Shown here piece after piece: positions 8,992-18,476 of a stretch of DNA of 64,000 nt. The position numbers were made by a program, and so were the translations under genes. The stretch comes from Mariprofundus ferrinatatus (lineage in GTDB: Bacteria > Pseudomonadota > Zetaproteobacteria > Mariprofundales > Mariprofundaceae). How positions within the stretch are numbered: position 1 is the first letter of the stretch; every line of letters starts with the position of its first letter. Below the pieces are notes generated by a model. That model saw only the letters and a list, made by a program, of their open reading frames with translations. It was not told the origin of the DNA and made no database searches. Where the stretch lies: NCBI RefSeq assembly GCF_002795825.1, contig NZ_CP018800.1, positions 1,426,001 through 1,490,000 of the forward strand, in the 5' to 3' direction.

Positions 8992-10149
8992 TTATTCAAC
9001 AATCGTCCCGTTCTCCCGCTGGATATTGACGATCTCTTTCTGGCAGGCAAAAAAGGCATCCACCACATTTGGATCAAAGTGTTCGCCTCGCTCTCTCTGT
9101 ATCAGGTCGAGAGCATCCTGCAATGGCCACGCTTTTTTGTAGGGTCTCTCCTGCACAAGCGCATCAAATACATCGGTAACCGCAACAATTCTGGCAACCA
9201 GCGGAATCTGCTCCTCCCTCAGCCCTTCGGGATACCCCTTCCCATTCCACTTCTCATGGTGATACCTGGCAATCTGTTCACTCATCTGGAGTATCTCTGT
9301 GTCGGATCCCCCCAGTATCGATGCGCCTTTTTCCGGGTGGGTCTGAATGATTTTCCACTCCTCTGCATCAAGTTTGCCTTTTTTGTTCAAGATCCCGTCC
9401 GGAATACTCACCTTTCCAACATCATGCATGGCTGACGCATGAAAAATATTCTCCTGCTCCTCCTCAGAAAACCCCAGATGACGCGCAATAATCTTGGATG
9501 AGTGCCTGATTCTCTGGATATGCTGGAATGTGTCCTCATCCTTATACTCAGCGGCAAGGCCCAGTCGCGCCAGGGTTTCCAGATAGGCATTCTTTAATGA
9601 CCCCTGAAGACGCTTACTGACAATATTCGCAGCAGCAATCGATGAAAAACCCTTGGCGATGCCAATATTCAGCTCATGAAATATCTTCTCCCTTGGATTC
9701 AAAATTTCGAGCGTTCCGATCACCCCTTCCGAGGGATGGCGCAGAGGAACAGCCAGAATCGCTTCGGTTCTGAATCCGGTTTTCTTGTCAACGGCTGAAT
9801 TGAAGCGGTATGGAACACCTTCTGGCAGATTGTATGGGTCACTGATATGAAGCATTTTGCCAGTGACCGCCACATAGCCTGCAATACTGTCTTTACGAAG
9901 AGGAATCCTGCGATGGCTTCCGATAAGCTGAGTGATGTCAATTTCATCATTCTGCAGCGTCATGAACTGAAGATGTTCGCCGTCGATCAGAGAGATGCTT
10001 CCAGCCGATGCATTAAATATCAGCCTTGCATGATACAGTACCTTATCAATGAATTTCTGATGATCAGTTTCCACCTCAATATCGAGTGCCGCATTAAATA
10101 GAAATTTCAATGCAGCCTTTGCATCTTGCCCGCTCATTAACTCAAACAT
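8992..10149 (-). CDS. GAF and HD-GYP domain phosphodiesterase
   Basis: Predicted cyclic-di-GMP (or cGAMP) hydrolase, cytoplasmic. An N-terminal GAF domain (about residues 18-165) is followed by an HD-GYP domain (about 190-370). MHDVGK carries the HD pair and HHEKWNGKGYP is the GYP signature; the residue usually Asp is Asn in WNGKGYP. The start is taken as the ATG at 10149 with GGGGGAAG just upstream; a GTG one codon earlier is possible. It converges on the adenylate cyclase with a 25-base gap, putting cAMP and c-di-GMP genes side by side. Confidence 0.87.
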   Translation of the reverse strand: MFELMSGQDAKAALKFLFNAALDIEVETDHQKFIDKVLYHARLIFNASAGSISLIDGEHLQFMTLQNDEIDITQLIGSHRRIPLRKDSIAGYVAVTGKMLHISDPYNLPEGVPYRFNSAVDKKTGFRTEAILAVPLRHPSEGVIGTLEILNPREKIFHELNIGIAKGFSSIAAANIVSKRLQGSLKNAYLETLARLGLAAEYKDEDTFQHIQRIRHSSKIIARHLGFSEEEQENIFHASAMHDVGKVSIPDGILNKKGKLDAEEWKIIQTHPEKGASILGGSDTEILQMSEQIARYHHEKWNGKGYPEGLREEQIPLVARIVAVTDVFDALVQERPYKKAWPLQDALDLIQRERGEHFDPNVVDAFFACQKEIVNIQRENGTIVE

Positions 10150-10311
10150 CACTTCCCCCAGCCATCAACGGCTTGTATATCTATAGTCTACGGGTGCGTA
10201 TTTATCAAGCGTCTCAGGGGAGAATAAGTCCAATAACGCTCTTAATTAACGCTTGCGGATAACGCGCGTAATGACTGCTGCGACAGCCAGCAGCTACGGT
10301 ATTGTAATTGA

Positions 10312-11739
10312 CTACAACTCTACGAAATAGGTCTCCCATGCCGCGGTCAGGCTCTTCTCTGTAAGCTCCGGTTTATGGCCATGGTAGTGCGAATCGTCGA
10401 TGATGTGATCAATCAGATCCCGGGGGTGACAGGAATTCGGAGGCCTGCCGGAACGTCGATAGAAGCGCTCCATCAGGAAAGTGAGCATCTCCTGCTTATA
10501 CTCCACTCCGTTGGCATCGCAGACGGCCCTGAAGATCTTCTCATACTCCTGCTCGGTCGGATGATCGATCTTGATTTTATAGCGGATACGGCGAAGAAAC
10601 GCCTCATCCACCAGCTTCTTGGGTTCAAGATTGGTGGAGAAGACCACCAGCTGATCGAACGGAATCTCGAACTTCATGCCGCTCTGCAGAGAGAGAAAGT
10701 CGGTGTGACGTTCCAGCGGCACAATCCAGCGGTTAAGAAGATCCTGCGGATCCATCTGCTGGCGCCCGAAATCATCGATAATAAAGATACCGTTATTGGC
10801 TTTCATCTGCAGCGGAGCCTGATAAAAGCGGGAAACCGGATTGAACTCGAGATCAAGCATGGAGAGGTCGAGTTCGCCGCCTGCCATCACGATCGGCCGT
10901 TCAATCTCCAGCCAGCGGGCATCAGGCAGATTTCGCTTGATCAGTTCATTCTCCGGCGACCCTTGCTGTGCCACAGCCCGATGCGTCACCGGATCGTAAA
11001 GCATAATCACATCATCATCGACCAGTACCGCGTATGGGATATAGACCGTCTCCGGCATCACCCTGGCAATGGTTTCGGCAATCGCTGTTTTACCGTTTCC
11101 AGGTGGCCCATAGAGAAACAGGGCACGACCGGAGCTTACGGCCGGCCCCAGCCGGGTCAGCAGCTCATTGCTGACGATCAGATGAGAAAATGCCTTCAGA
11201 ACCGATGACTCTTCCACGAGAATGTTTTTGACTGTCTGTACCTCGATCATGCGCCGATAGACGGAGAGCGGTACTGGTGCAGGACCCGCATAGCGGGAAA
11301 TACCCAGCAGCTCCTGTGCACGAGCCTTTCCACGGTCGGTCAAAGTGTATCTATAGGTCATCCGCCCCATGCCGGATGACCCTTTCACCTCGATCATCTG
11401 GTGGCGCTGAATATCCTCCAGCACCTCATCTATAATCGGGGTGGGAAGTTTCAAACGCTCAACCACATCATGCAGCGTGAATTCACGCAGTGTAAAGAGA
11501 TGCTTCATGACAAGGTCAACGATAAACGTACGCCTGAGCCCGGTATCCTCGATTGAGTCAGGTGAATGGGGCTTGCGATGGAAGAATGACCCCAGCTGCT
11601 CCTCGCTCAGGAATCCAAGTGCAACCAGGTTGTCGCCCAGACGCCCACCATGCAGACGCTGTCTTTCAAGCGCCTGTTTTACCTGATCATCGGTCAGCAG
11701 GCGTTTGTCCTTGAGTTGATCTCCAAGCAGTCTTTCCAT
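10312..11739 (-). CDS. AAA family ATPase with MshEN-like N-terminus (copy 1)
   Basis: Residues 1-60 resemble the N-terminal domain of pilus/type II secretion ATPases (MERLLGDQL, then a GLLT..Q-type repeat), a domain that can bind c-di-GMP. A winged-helix-like stretch (about 70-145) follows, then an AAA module with Walker A GPPGNGKT near residue 212 and Walker B IFIIDDFGRQ. The molecular role is unknown; membership of the pilus-associated ATP-binding family is inferred. A strong Shine-Dalgarno, GGAGGTGAG, precedes the ATG. It lies 127 bases downstream of a close paralogue on the same strand. Confidence 0.72.
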   Translation of the reverse strand: MERLLGDQLKDKRLLTDDQVKQALERQRLHGGRLGDNLVALGFLSEEQLGSFFHRKPHSPDSIEDTGLRRTFIVDLVMKHLFTLREFTLHDVVERLKLPTPIIDEVLEDIQRHQMIEVKGSSGMGRMTYRYTLTDRGKARAQELLGISRYAGPAPVPLSVYRRMIEVQTVKNILVEESSVLKAFSHLIVSNELLTRLGPAVSSGRALFLYGPPGNGKTAIAETIARVMPETVYIPYAVLVDDDVIMLYDPVTHRAVAQQGSPENELIKRNLPDARWLEIERPIVMAGGELDLSMLDLEFNPVSRFYQAPLQMKANNGIFIIDDFGRQQMDPQDLLNRWIVPLERHTDFLSLQSGMKFEIPFDQLVVFSTNLEPKKLVDEAFLRRIRYKIKIDHPTEQEYEKIFRAVCDANGVEYKQEMLTFLMERFYRRSGRPPNSCHPRDLIDHIIDDSHYHGHKPELTEKSLTAAWETYFVEL

Positions 11740-11866
11740 CTCTCACCTCCACGGCGACTCCATTGATACTCAAAGTGGCCGAACGGCATCATCAGCAACC
11801 CGAGCCAGGGTACTTCCAGTATAGTCTACTGTGCCCCTGCCCTCAATTTACGCTGCAGAGAGCCCC

Positions 11867-13300
11867 CTACATATCTACGAAGTAGCTGTTCCAGGCAGCT
11901 GTCAGACTTGCCTCCGTCAGCTCAGGCTTATGCTCGTTAAACTCGGCATAGTCGATGATGTGGTTGATCAGGTCGCGTGGATGGCAGGCATTAAGCTTCC
12001 TTCCCGTAGGCCGATAGAAACGCTCTAAGAGAAAATCGACCATCTCCTTCCGATAGACAATGCCATTGTATTCGCAAACGCTTTTGAAAATCTGTCTGAA
12101 TTCATGCTCGGCTGGATGATCGATCTTGATTTTATACCGGATACGCCGCAGGAAGGCCTCATCGACAAGTTTTTTCGGCTCAATATTGGTGGCAAAAACG
12201 ACCAGTTGATCGAATGGGATCTCGAACTTGATGCCGCTCTTCAGCGAGAGGAAGTCCGTATGCCGTTCAAGTGGCACGATCCAGCGATTGAGCAGATCCT
12301 GCGGGTTCATCTGCTGGCGACCGAAATCATCGACAATGAAAATGCCGTTATTCGCCTTCATCTGCAGCGGTGCCTGATAAAAGTGGGTAATCGGATTGAA
12401 TTCAAGATCAAGCATATCAAGAACAAGTTCGCCACCGGTCATCACAATCGGGCGCTCAATCTCCAGCCAGCGCGAATCATGAAGATCATGCCTCATTACC
12501 TCGCGGGCATCACTCTCCGGCTCCTCCTGATCGACTGCCACATGCGTCACCGGATCGTAGAGAACTATCACATCATCATCGACAAGAACTGCGTAGGGGA
12601 TATAAACGGTCTCCGGCATCATGTTCGCAATGGTTTCAGCAATCGACGTTTTGCCATTACCTGAAGGGCCGTAAAGAAACAGTGCGCAGCCGGAATTGAC
12701 AGCTGGACCCAGCCGGGCTCGCAGATCGTCAGTGATGACCAGGTGTGAAAATGACTCCTCTACATCAGATGCCCTCACCTTGATGTTTTGCACCGGCTGC
12801 ATCTCTATCATTCGGCGATAGGCATCCAGTGAGACAGGTGCAGGGCCAATATAGTGCGAGCTCTTGATCAGGGTCTGTGCCCGGGTTTTCCCATGATCAG
12901 TCAGCACATAACGATTGGAGAGCCTGCCAAATCCGGATGACCCGATAACCTCTATCAGCTTCTTATGCTGAAGCTCTTCCAGAACCTCATCGATAACTGT
13001 TGCCGGAAGTTTCACCCGATCCACAACATCCTCCAGTGTGAAATCGCCTAGCGTAGAGAGATGCTTGATGACCAGATCGACAATAAATGAGCGTCTTAAT
13101 CCGGTCTCTTCAATTGATTGTGGTGGTTGCGGTCTGCGGCTTATAAATGCATCGAGTTCTTCCTCGGCAAGGAAGCCAAGATCAACAAGGTTTTTACCAA
13201 GGCTGCCCCCGTGCAGCCTCTGTTTTTCAAGCGCCTGCTCAATCTGCTTATCAGTGACAAGCTGGTTGTCCCTAAGTTGATCACCAAGAAGCCTTTGCAT
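11867..13300 (-). CDS. AAA family ATPase with MshEN-like N-terminus (copy 2)
   Basis: Tandem paralogue of the downstream gene, alike along its whole length: MQRLLGDQL start, winged-helix-like middle, Walker A GPSGNGKT, Walker B IFIVDDFGRQ and the shared C-terminal NACHPRDLINHI. The protein is 477 residues from the ATG at 13300, which has CCGGAGG ten bases upstream; upstream in-frame codons have no ribosome site. Identity appears high in the AAA part and lower in the N-terminal 150 residues. The pair may form a hetero-oligomer or have separate regulatory inputs; function is not established. Confidence 0.72.
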   Translation of the reverse strand: MQRLLGDQLRDNQLVTDKQIEQALEKQRLHGGSLGKNLVDLGFLAEEELDAFISRRPQPPQSIEETGLRRSFIVDLVIKHLSTLGDFTLEDVVDRVKLPATVIDEVLEELQHKKLIEVIGSSGFGRLSNRYVLTDHGKTRAQTLIKSSHYIGPAPVSLDAYRRMIEMQPVQNIKVRASDVEESFSHLVITDDLRARLGPAVNSGCALFLYGPSGNGKTSIAETIANMMPETVYIPYAVLVDDDVIVLYDPVTHVAVDQEEPESDAREVMRHDLHDSRWLEIERPIVMTGGELVLDMLDLEFNPITHFYQAPLQMKANNGIFIVDDFGRQQMNPQDLLNRWIVPLERHTDFLSLKSGIKFEIPFDQLVVFATNIEPKKLVDEAFLRRIRYKIKIDHPAEHEFRQIFKSVCEYNGIVYRKEMVDFLLERFYRPTGRKLNACHPRDLINHIIDYAEFNEHKPELTEASLTAAWNSYFVDM

Positions 13301-13462
13301 GAAACACCTCCGGAAAAGGCGACAACCGAACGGAGGTTTCACCAGCCTGCAGAACAACCGTGCGGAAGAGTCAAATCCCTGCCCCGTCTAATAACAAGTA
13401 TAGTTCAACTCTCCCGCACCCTCAAACGGCAGGAGTTTCCATATTGGCGATGGGGCTACGGC

Positions 13463-14239
13463 TCAGATTCCGAAACGTGCTCTTGCATTGCGGGTGGTCC
13501 GGGCAGCAAGCTCAGCGAGCGTTACACCCCGCACCCCGGCAATGCACTCGGCGATATATTTCACATATGCCGGCTCATTGCGTTTACCGCGAAAAGGCAC
13601 GGGCGCCAGATAGGGTGCGTCGGTCTCTACCAGCAACAGATCGTCCGGCACCATCGCCGCCACTTCCCTTAGCTCCTCATTTCGTTTGAAGGTTACATTG
13701 CCTGAAAAGGAGATCGACATACCCATATCGATAGCTGCATTGGCTGTTTCCATATCGGCCGAAAAGCAGTGCATGATACCCCCGCATTCCGATACGTTCT
13801 CTTCCTGCAGGATACGGATCGATTCACTGTCGGCATCGCGATTGTGCACAATGACCGGCTTACGCATGGCCTTTGCCGCCCGGATATGGGTTCGGAAACG
13901 CTGCTCCTGCACTTCAGGCGCCACATGATGTCGAAAGAAGTCCATGCCGGTCTCACCGATCGCCACGCAGCGTGAATGAGCGGCCAGTTCGCATAACTGC
14001 TTGATGGAGGGTTCGACTTCCACCTCATGGTTGGGGTGCACGCCCACACTGAACCAGACATTGCTGCGCATCTCGGACAGTGCCCTGAGATCATTGATGT
14101 GGCTGAAATCGACACCAACCACAACGCACCCTTCGACCCCCGCTGCCGCCATACGTTCAAACATGGCGTCACGATCATCCGCATAATGCGAAAAATCGAC
14201 ATGGCAGTGGGTGTCGAAGAGTGCGATAGGATCAGTCAT
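13463..14239 (-). CDS. tatD: TatD family metal-dependent hydrolase
   Basis: Member of the TatD/YcfH deoxyribonuclease family, a cytoplasmic TIM-barrel metalloenzyme. The 258 residues include the FDTHCHVDF metal site at residue 8, GETGMDFF near 96, VHNRD near 132, HCFS near 157 and VETDAPYLAP near 205, all family hallmarks. Its ATG overlaps the end of the upstream HAD phosphatase gene by eight bases, so the two are probably co-transcribed. YcfH-like members are often D-aminoacyl-tRNA deacylases or nucleases; the substrate cannot be told here. Confidence 0.9.
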   Translation of the reverse strand: MTDPIALFDTHCHVDFSHYADDRDAMFERMAAAGVEGCVVVGVDFSHINDLRALSEMRSNVWFSVGVHPNHEVEVEPSIKQLCELAAHSRCVAIGETGMDFFRHHVAPEVQEQRFRTHIRAAKAMRKPVIVHNRDADSESIRILQEENVSECGGIMHCFSADMETANAAIDMGMSISFSGNVTFKRNEELREVAAMVPDDLLLVETDAPYLAPVPFRGKRNEPAYVKYIAECIAGVRGVTLAELAARTTRNARARFGI

Positions 14240-14987
14240 GCATGATCGCTTTCAGGTGACTCAGTTTCACATGGTGAACATCGAGTGTGTGTAAATCCTG
14301 CAGAACCTCGACTGCTTCGCCTTCCGGCTCGCCCAACTCGGACACCACCAGGTCAGCGCCGGTGAAATCATGGTTTCGGGTATAATCGTTCACCGTTACC
14401 ACACATTTGAGCCCGGCAGCATTGGCTGCTTTCCAGCCATTTTCGGAATCCTCGAGAGCCAGTGTGTTTTCAGGATTTACACCAAGCTGCTCCATCGCAT
14501 AGGTGTAGATGTCGGGGGCAGGCTTCTTGGCCGGTACGATGTCACCCGCAGCCAGCACGGCAAAACGGTCGAACCACTCCTTGCCGAGCGAGTGCTCGAT
14601 CAGGGCATCAAGTGCTGCAGGCGTGGTGGTCGTGGCCACACCCAGAGTAATACCAGCCTCATAAGCCTCTTCCAGCAGACGGCGTACACCCGGTCGCAGT
14701 GGAATGCGCCCCTCGGCAATCAGACTCTGGTAATGAATGGTCTTGCGCGCATGCAATCCTGCAACTTCCTCATGCTCCATATCTGGCATGCCGCCGCGCT
14801 CGATATCGAACTTGATACGCTCCTTGCCGCCGGTCACCTCCAGCAACTCACCATAGGTTGGCACATCCCATTCACGCGCATGTCCCGCCTCGTCAAAAGC
14901 CATATTAAAAGCTACACGGTGCCCATCACGCTCGGTGTCCGCCAGAGTTCCATCCACATCCCACAGGATGCATTTCAGTTCTGCCAT
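14232..14987 (-). CDS. cbbY: HAD hydrolase, CbbY-like
   Basis: Residues 6-16 hold the HAD nucleophile motif WDVDGTLADTE, and TGGKERI near residue 48 is typical of CbbY, which removes the Rubisco inhibitor xylulose 1,5-bisphosphate. Other HAD motifs are TTTTPAALD and KKPAPDIY, then LEDSENG. The ATG at 14987 is chosen for the AGAGGAGCG site just upstream; an in-frame start further upstream would overlap clpS. The gene suggests, but does not prove, a Calvin-cycle organism. It diverges from clpS and overlaps tatD by eight bases. Confidence 0.8.
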   Translation of the reverse strand: MAELKCILWDVDGTLADTERDGHRVAFNMAFDEAGHAREWDVPTYGELLEVTGGKERIKFDIERGGMPDMEHEEVAGLHARKTIHYQSLIAEGRIPLRPGVRRLLEEAYEAGITLGVATTTTPAALDALIEHSLGKEWFDRFAVLAAGDIVPAKKPAPDIYTYAMEQLGVNPENTLALEDSENGWKAANAAGLKCVVTVNDYTRNHDFTGADLVVSELGEPEGEAVEVLQDLHTLDVHHVKLSHLKAIMHD

Positions 14988-15081
14988 CTGTTCGCTCCTC
15001 TTGTCAGAGTTTTCCAAGAGACAGGTCGATCCGTGTCGCTTATCCCTTGGAAGAATTTTCCAGCCCGCTAACATCGCTGCC

Positions 15082-15411
15082 ATGAGCGATATCCATATGC
15101 CGGAAATAGTGCATAAGCCTGATGCAGAAACGACCGAACCTCAACTGCAACGACCCCCCATGTATTCTGTGGTTATGCTTAACGATGACTTTACCCCGAT
15201 GGACTTTGTGGTTGATATTCTGGTGCGCTACTTCCATAAATCGGAAGAGACGGCCAACACGCTGATGCTGCAAATTCACCTGCAGGGAAGTGCCGTATGT
15301 GGCGTATTCCCAAGGGGTATTGCTGAGACAAAGATACATCAGGTCGAGGCTGCCAGTCGCAGTGGTGGCCACCCTCTGCGTTGCATCATGGAGCGCGAAC
15401 CGGACGAATAG
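15082..15411 (+). CDS. clpS: ATP-dependent Clp protease adaptor ClpS
   Basis: ClpS delivers N-degron substrates to ClpAP in the cytoplasm. The 109-residue protein has an unstructured N-terminus then the folded core with YSVVMLNDDFTPMDFVV (the N-end residue pocket, Asn-Asp near residue 37) and the AETKIHQVEAASR motif. The ATG at 15082 follows the family start. clpA follows 135 bases downstream, the usual partner order. Confidence 0.95.
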   Translation: MSDIHMPEIVHKPDAETTEPQLQRPPMYSVVMLNDDFTPMDFVVDILVRYFHKSEETANTLMLQIHLQGSAVCGVFPRGIAETKIHQVEAASRSGGHPLRCIMEREPDE

Positions 15412-15546
15412 TTTCGTGCTATAATTATAGAGTCGGCGCAGCGACAATATTGACGGCACAGTTATTGCTGTTGCAGTGTATGAACTACTGGATGGACGAT
15501 GAATGATGCACATGGATGGTGCTGAAATCGGATCAAGGATGTGACC

Positions 15547-17805
15547 ATGGGAATATTGAGTGAAGAGCTTGAAGAGACACTGAACGAAACATTCCACAAT
15601 GCACATGTTCGCAGGAATGAGTTTGTCACTGTTGAACATCTCCTGCTCGGTCTGCTGGATAACCCCAATGCGCTCGGTGTACTGCTCGGCTGCCGTGCCG
15701 ACATCGAAAAATTGCGTCAGGAACTTACAGGGTTTATCCGGGACCATGTTGCAATCCTGCCGCATGATGCCGGTGAAACCACGGCCAGCATTGGTCTGCA
15801 GCGTGTAATTCAGCGAGCAGTCATGCATGTACAGGCATCGGGAAAACATGAGGTAAATGGTGGCCACGTCTTGGTGGCTATCTTCTCCGAAAAGGATTCG
15901 CACGCTGTCCATTTTCTTAATCGCATGGGCATCACCCGACTCGATGTGGTCAGCTTTATCGCCCACGGAGCCTACAGCGACGAGCCTGCTCAGGATGAGC
16001 AGGGCAGGAACACGCCGGCTATTGAACACGAACAGGGCGACTCCAACGCATCGCCACTTAAACGCTTCTGCATCAATCTCTCCGTGCGTGCTGCTGAAGG
16101 AAAGATCGATCCACTGATCGGTCGCAAAATCGAGCTTGACCGCTGCATCCAGACCCTTTGCCGTCGTCGAAAAAACAACCCGCTCCTGGTCGGTGAGGCA
16201 GGTGTAGGAAAAACAGCCATTGCCGAAGGCCTGGCGTTGAAAATCGCGATGGGTGAAACATCTGATGTGATTCGCAATGCCACGGTTTATGCGCTCGATA
16301 TGGGTGCACTCCTGGCCGGCACAAAATACCGAGGCGATTTTGAGGAACGGCTTAAAGCAGTATTGCACGCACTGGAGAGAGAGGATCATGCCATCCTTTT
16401 TATCGACGAGATTCACACCATTATCGGTGCCGGTGCCGCCAGTGGTGGCACCATGGATGCCTCCAACCTGCTTAAACCTGTACTTGCGAACGGTGAACTG
16501 CGCTGCATCGGTGCCACCACCTATCAGGAGTTCCGCAACCTCTTCGAGAAGGATCGCGCGCTCTCCCGCCGCTTCCAGAAGATCGATGTGCCGGAACCGA
16601 GTATTGCAGAGACAATCGACATCCTGAAAGGGCTGAAGTCCCGATTTGAGGAGCACCACAACGTGCGCTACAGCCAGGCAGCCATAGAACAGGCCGCCAA
16701 ACTCGCCAAGCGTCACCTTCATGAACGGTATCTTCCCGACTCAGCCATTGATGTGCTTGATGAGGCTGGTGCGGCCATGCGCGTTCGCCCCGAAGAGAAA
16801 CGGCGCACTCAGATCAACGTTCACGATATCGAATCGATGATCGCCACGATGGCCCGCATCCCGCAGCAGCAGGTATCCGCATCCGACAAAAAACGGCTGG
16901 CTCATCTTGATCGCGACCTCAAACTCTCTGTTTTCGGTCAGGACAGAGCGATCGACATGCTCTCTGCCAGCATCAAGCTCTCACGAGCAGGCCTTTCACA
17001 CCCCGAAAAGCCGATCGGCTCATTCCTCTTTACCGGCCCGACAGGTGTGGGGAAAACCGAGGTTGCACGCCAGCTGGCGCGCATTATGGGCGTGGAGCTG
17101 ATTCGTTTTGACATGTCCGAATATATGGAGTCGCACACCGTCTCCCGCCTGATCGGCGCACCTCCTGGTTATGTCGGTTTCGATCAGGGTGGCCTGCTTA
17201 CTGAAGCGGTCAGCAAAAACCCTCATGCGGTCCTGTTGCTGGATGAGATCGAGAAGGCGCATCCGGACCTCTTTAATCTGCTGCTGCAGGTCATGGATCA
17301 CGGCACCCTGACCGACAACAATGGACGCAAGGCGGATTTCCGTCATATCGTATTGATTATGACCAGCAATGCCGGTGCCTTCGAGATCCAGCAGGGCTCT
17401 ATCGGCTTTAATCCGAACCCACAGCAGGGCAAGGATGAGGATGCGATCAAGCGCATCTTCACACCCGAGTTCCGCAACCGGCTGGACAGCATAATCGGAT
17501 TCTCACAGCTCTCCGAAGAGGTGATCCTTCATGTGGTGGACAAGCTGCTGATCGAACTCGAAGCGCAACTGCTGGAGAGAAAGGTGGAGATCGACGTATC
17601 CGATGCAGCCAAGCGCTGGCTGGCCCGCAACGGCCACGATCCGCTGATGGGTGCCCGGCCAATGGCGCGGCTGATCCAGGAGCAGATCAAAAAACCTCTG
17701 GCCGATGCCATTCTTTTCGGTGCTCTACAGAAAGGCGGCATTGCCACCATCGACTGCGAAGCTGGCAAGCTGGTGGTACGTGAGCAGGAACCCGAAACGG
17801 CATGA
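15547..17805 (+). CDS. clpA: ATP-dependent Clp protease ATP-binding subunit ClpA
   Basis: Unfoldase of the ClpAP protease. The 752 residues comprise a Clp N-domain (1-145, docking for ClpS), AAA domain 1 with Walker A GEAGVGKT near 215, and AAA domain 2 with GPTGVGKT near 496 and the RPMARLIQEQ sensor region near the end. No ClpB-type middle coiled coil is present, which separates it from ClpB. The ATG at 15547 has AAGGA eight bases upstream; a GTG two codons earlier is too close to it. Its stop overlaps the trmO start (ATGA). Confidence 0.95.
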   Translation: MGILSEELEETLNETFHNAHVRRNEFVTVEHLLLGLLDNPNALGVLLGCRADIEKLRQELTGFIRDHVAILPHDAGETTASIGLQRVIQRAVMHVQASGKHEVNGGHVLVAIFSEKDSHAVHFLNRMGITRLDVVSFIAHGAYSDEPAQDEQGRNTPAIEHEQGDSNASPLKRFCINLSVRAAEGKIDPLIGRKIELDRCIQTLCRRRKNNPLLVGEAGVGKTAIAEGLALKIAMGETSDVIRNATVYALDMGALLAGTKYRGDFEERLKAVLHALEREDHAILFIDEIHTIIGAGAASGGTMDASNLLKPVLANGELRCIGATTYQEFRNLFEKDRALSRRFQKIDVPEPSIAETIDILKGLKSRFEEHHNVRYSQAAIEQAAKLAKRHLHERYLPDSAIDVLDEAGAAMRVRPEEKRRTQINVHDIESMIATMARIPQQQVSASDKKRLAHLDRDLKLSVFGQDRAIDMLSASIKLSRAGLSHPEKPIGSFLFTGPTGVGKTEVARQLARIMGVELIRFDMSEYMESHTVSRLIGAPPGYVGFDQGGLLTEAVSKNPHAVLLLDEIEKAHPDLFNLLLQVMDHGTLTDNNGRKADFRHIVLIMTSNAGAFEIQQGSIGFNPNPQQGKDEDAIKRIFTPEFRNRLDSIIGFSQLSEEVILHVVDKLLIELEAQLLERKVEIDVSDAAKRWLARNGHDPLMGARPMARLIQEQIKKPLADAILFGALQKGGIATIDCEAGKLVVREQEPETA

Positions 17806-18401
17806 GTAAAAAGAGACCGGCCTCCCCTGCCGAACCGGGCTGGGGACGCAAGCCGCCAAAAGGCACCCCTCCAAAAAACTACACGGACGATTTCTCGCAT
17901 TCAGAAAGTAGTGAACTTGAGATCACCATGCAGCCGATTGGCGTCGTGCACAGTAGCTATCGTGAGCGTTTTGCCGTACCGCGTCAGCCTTCGCTGGATG
18001 ATCCACAGTCTGCAACCATTGAACTTAACGACGGCATGAACCTCGACCAGGCGGTCAAGGATCTTGATGGCTTCTCCCATATCTGGGTGATCTACTGGAT
18101 GCATCTGAACCAGGGCTGGAATCCGACCGTCACACCACCCCGCGGTCCCAAGGTGCGTCGCGGTCTATTCGCCACACGTGGCCCGCACCGCCCTAACAGC
18201 ATCGGACTTTCGGCAGTGCGTCTGACCAGGGTCGAGGGGCGCACCCTGCATATCCAGGGCCACGACATGCTCGATGGTACTCCTGTGCTCGATATCAAAC
18301 CCTATCTCCCCTATGCCGATGCATTCCCCGATGCCAGCAGCGGCTGGGTCGGCGAGACGGGCGTCGCCGCAATGAAGGAGTCGATCAACACGGGCAGCTA
18401 A
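17802..18401 (+). CDS. trmO: tRNA t6A37 methyltransferase TrmO (TsaA family)
   Basis: TrmO methylates N6-threonylcarbamoyladenosine at position 37 of certain tRNAs using SAM. The core begins at MQPIGVVHSSY (residue 43) and includes LDGFSHIWVIYW, FATRGPHRPNSIGLSAVRL and LDGTPVLDIKPYLPYAD, all diagnostic. At 199 residues it is shorter than the E. coli protein and lacks its C-terminal domain, while it has an unusual 42-residue Pro/Lys-rich N-terminal extension. The start overlaps the clpA stop by four bases; an internal start at Met43 is possible but has no clear ribosome site. Confidence 0.88.
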   Translation: MSKKRPASPAEPGWGRKPPKGTPPKNYTDDFSHSESSELEITMQPIGVVHSSYRERFAVPRQPSLDDPQSATIELNDGMNLDQAVKDLDGFSHIWVIYWMHLNQGWNPTVTPPRGPKVRRGLFATRGPHRPNSIGLSAVRLTRVEGRTLHIQGHDMLDGTPVLDIKPYLPYADAFPDASSGWVGETGVAAMKESINTGS

Positions 18402-18476
18402 CGGGGCGTAACACCTGCTCGCGAATGGCCAGGTTTTCGCTACAATAAAAGTATATCCTAGTCGGGAGCACTGACG

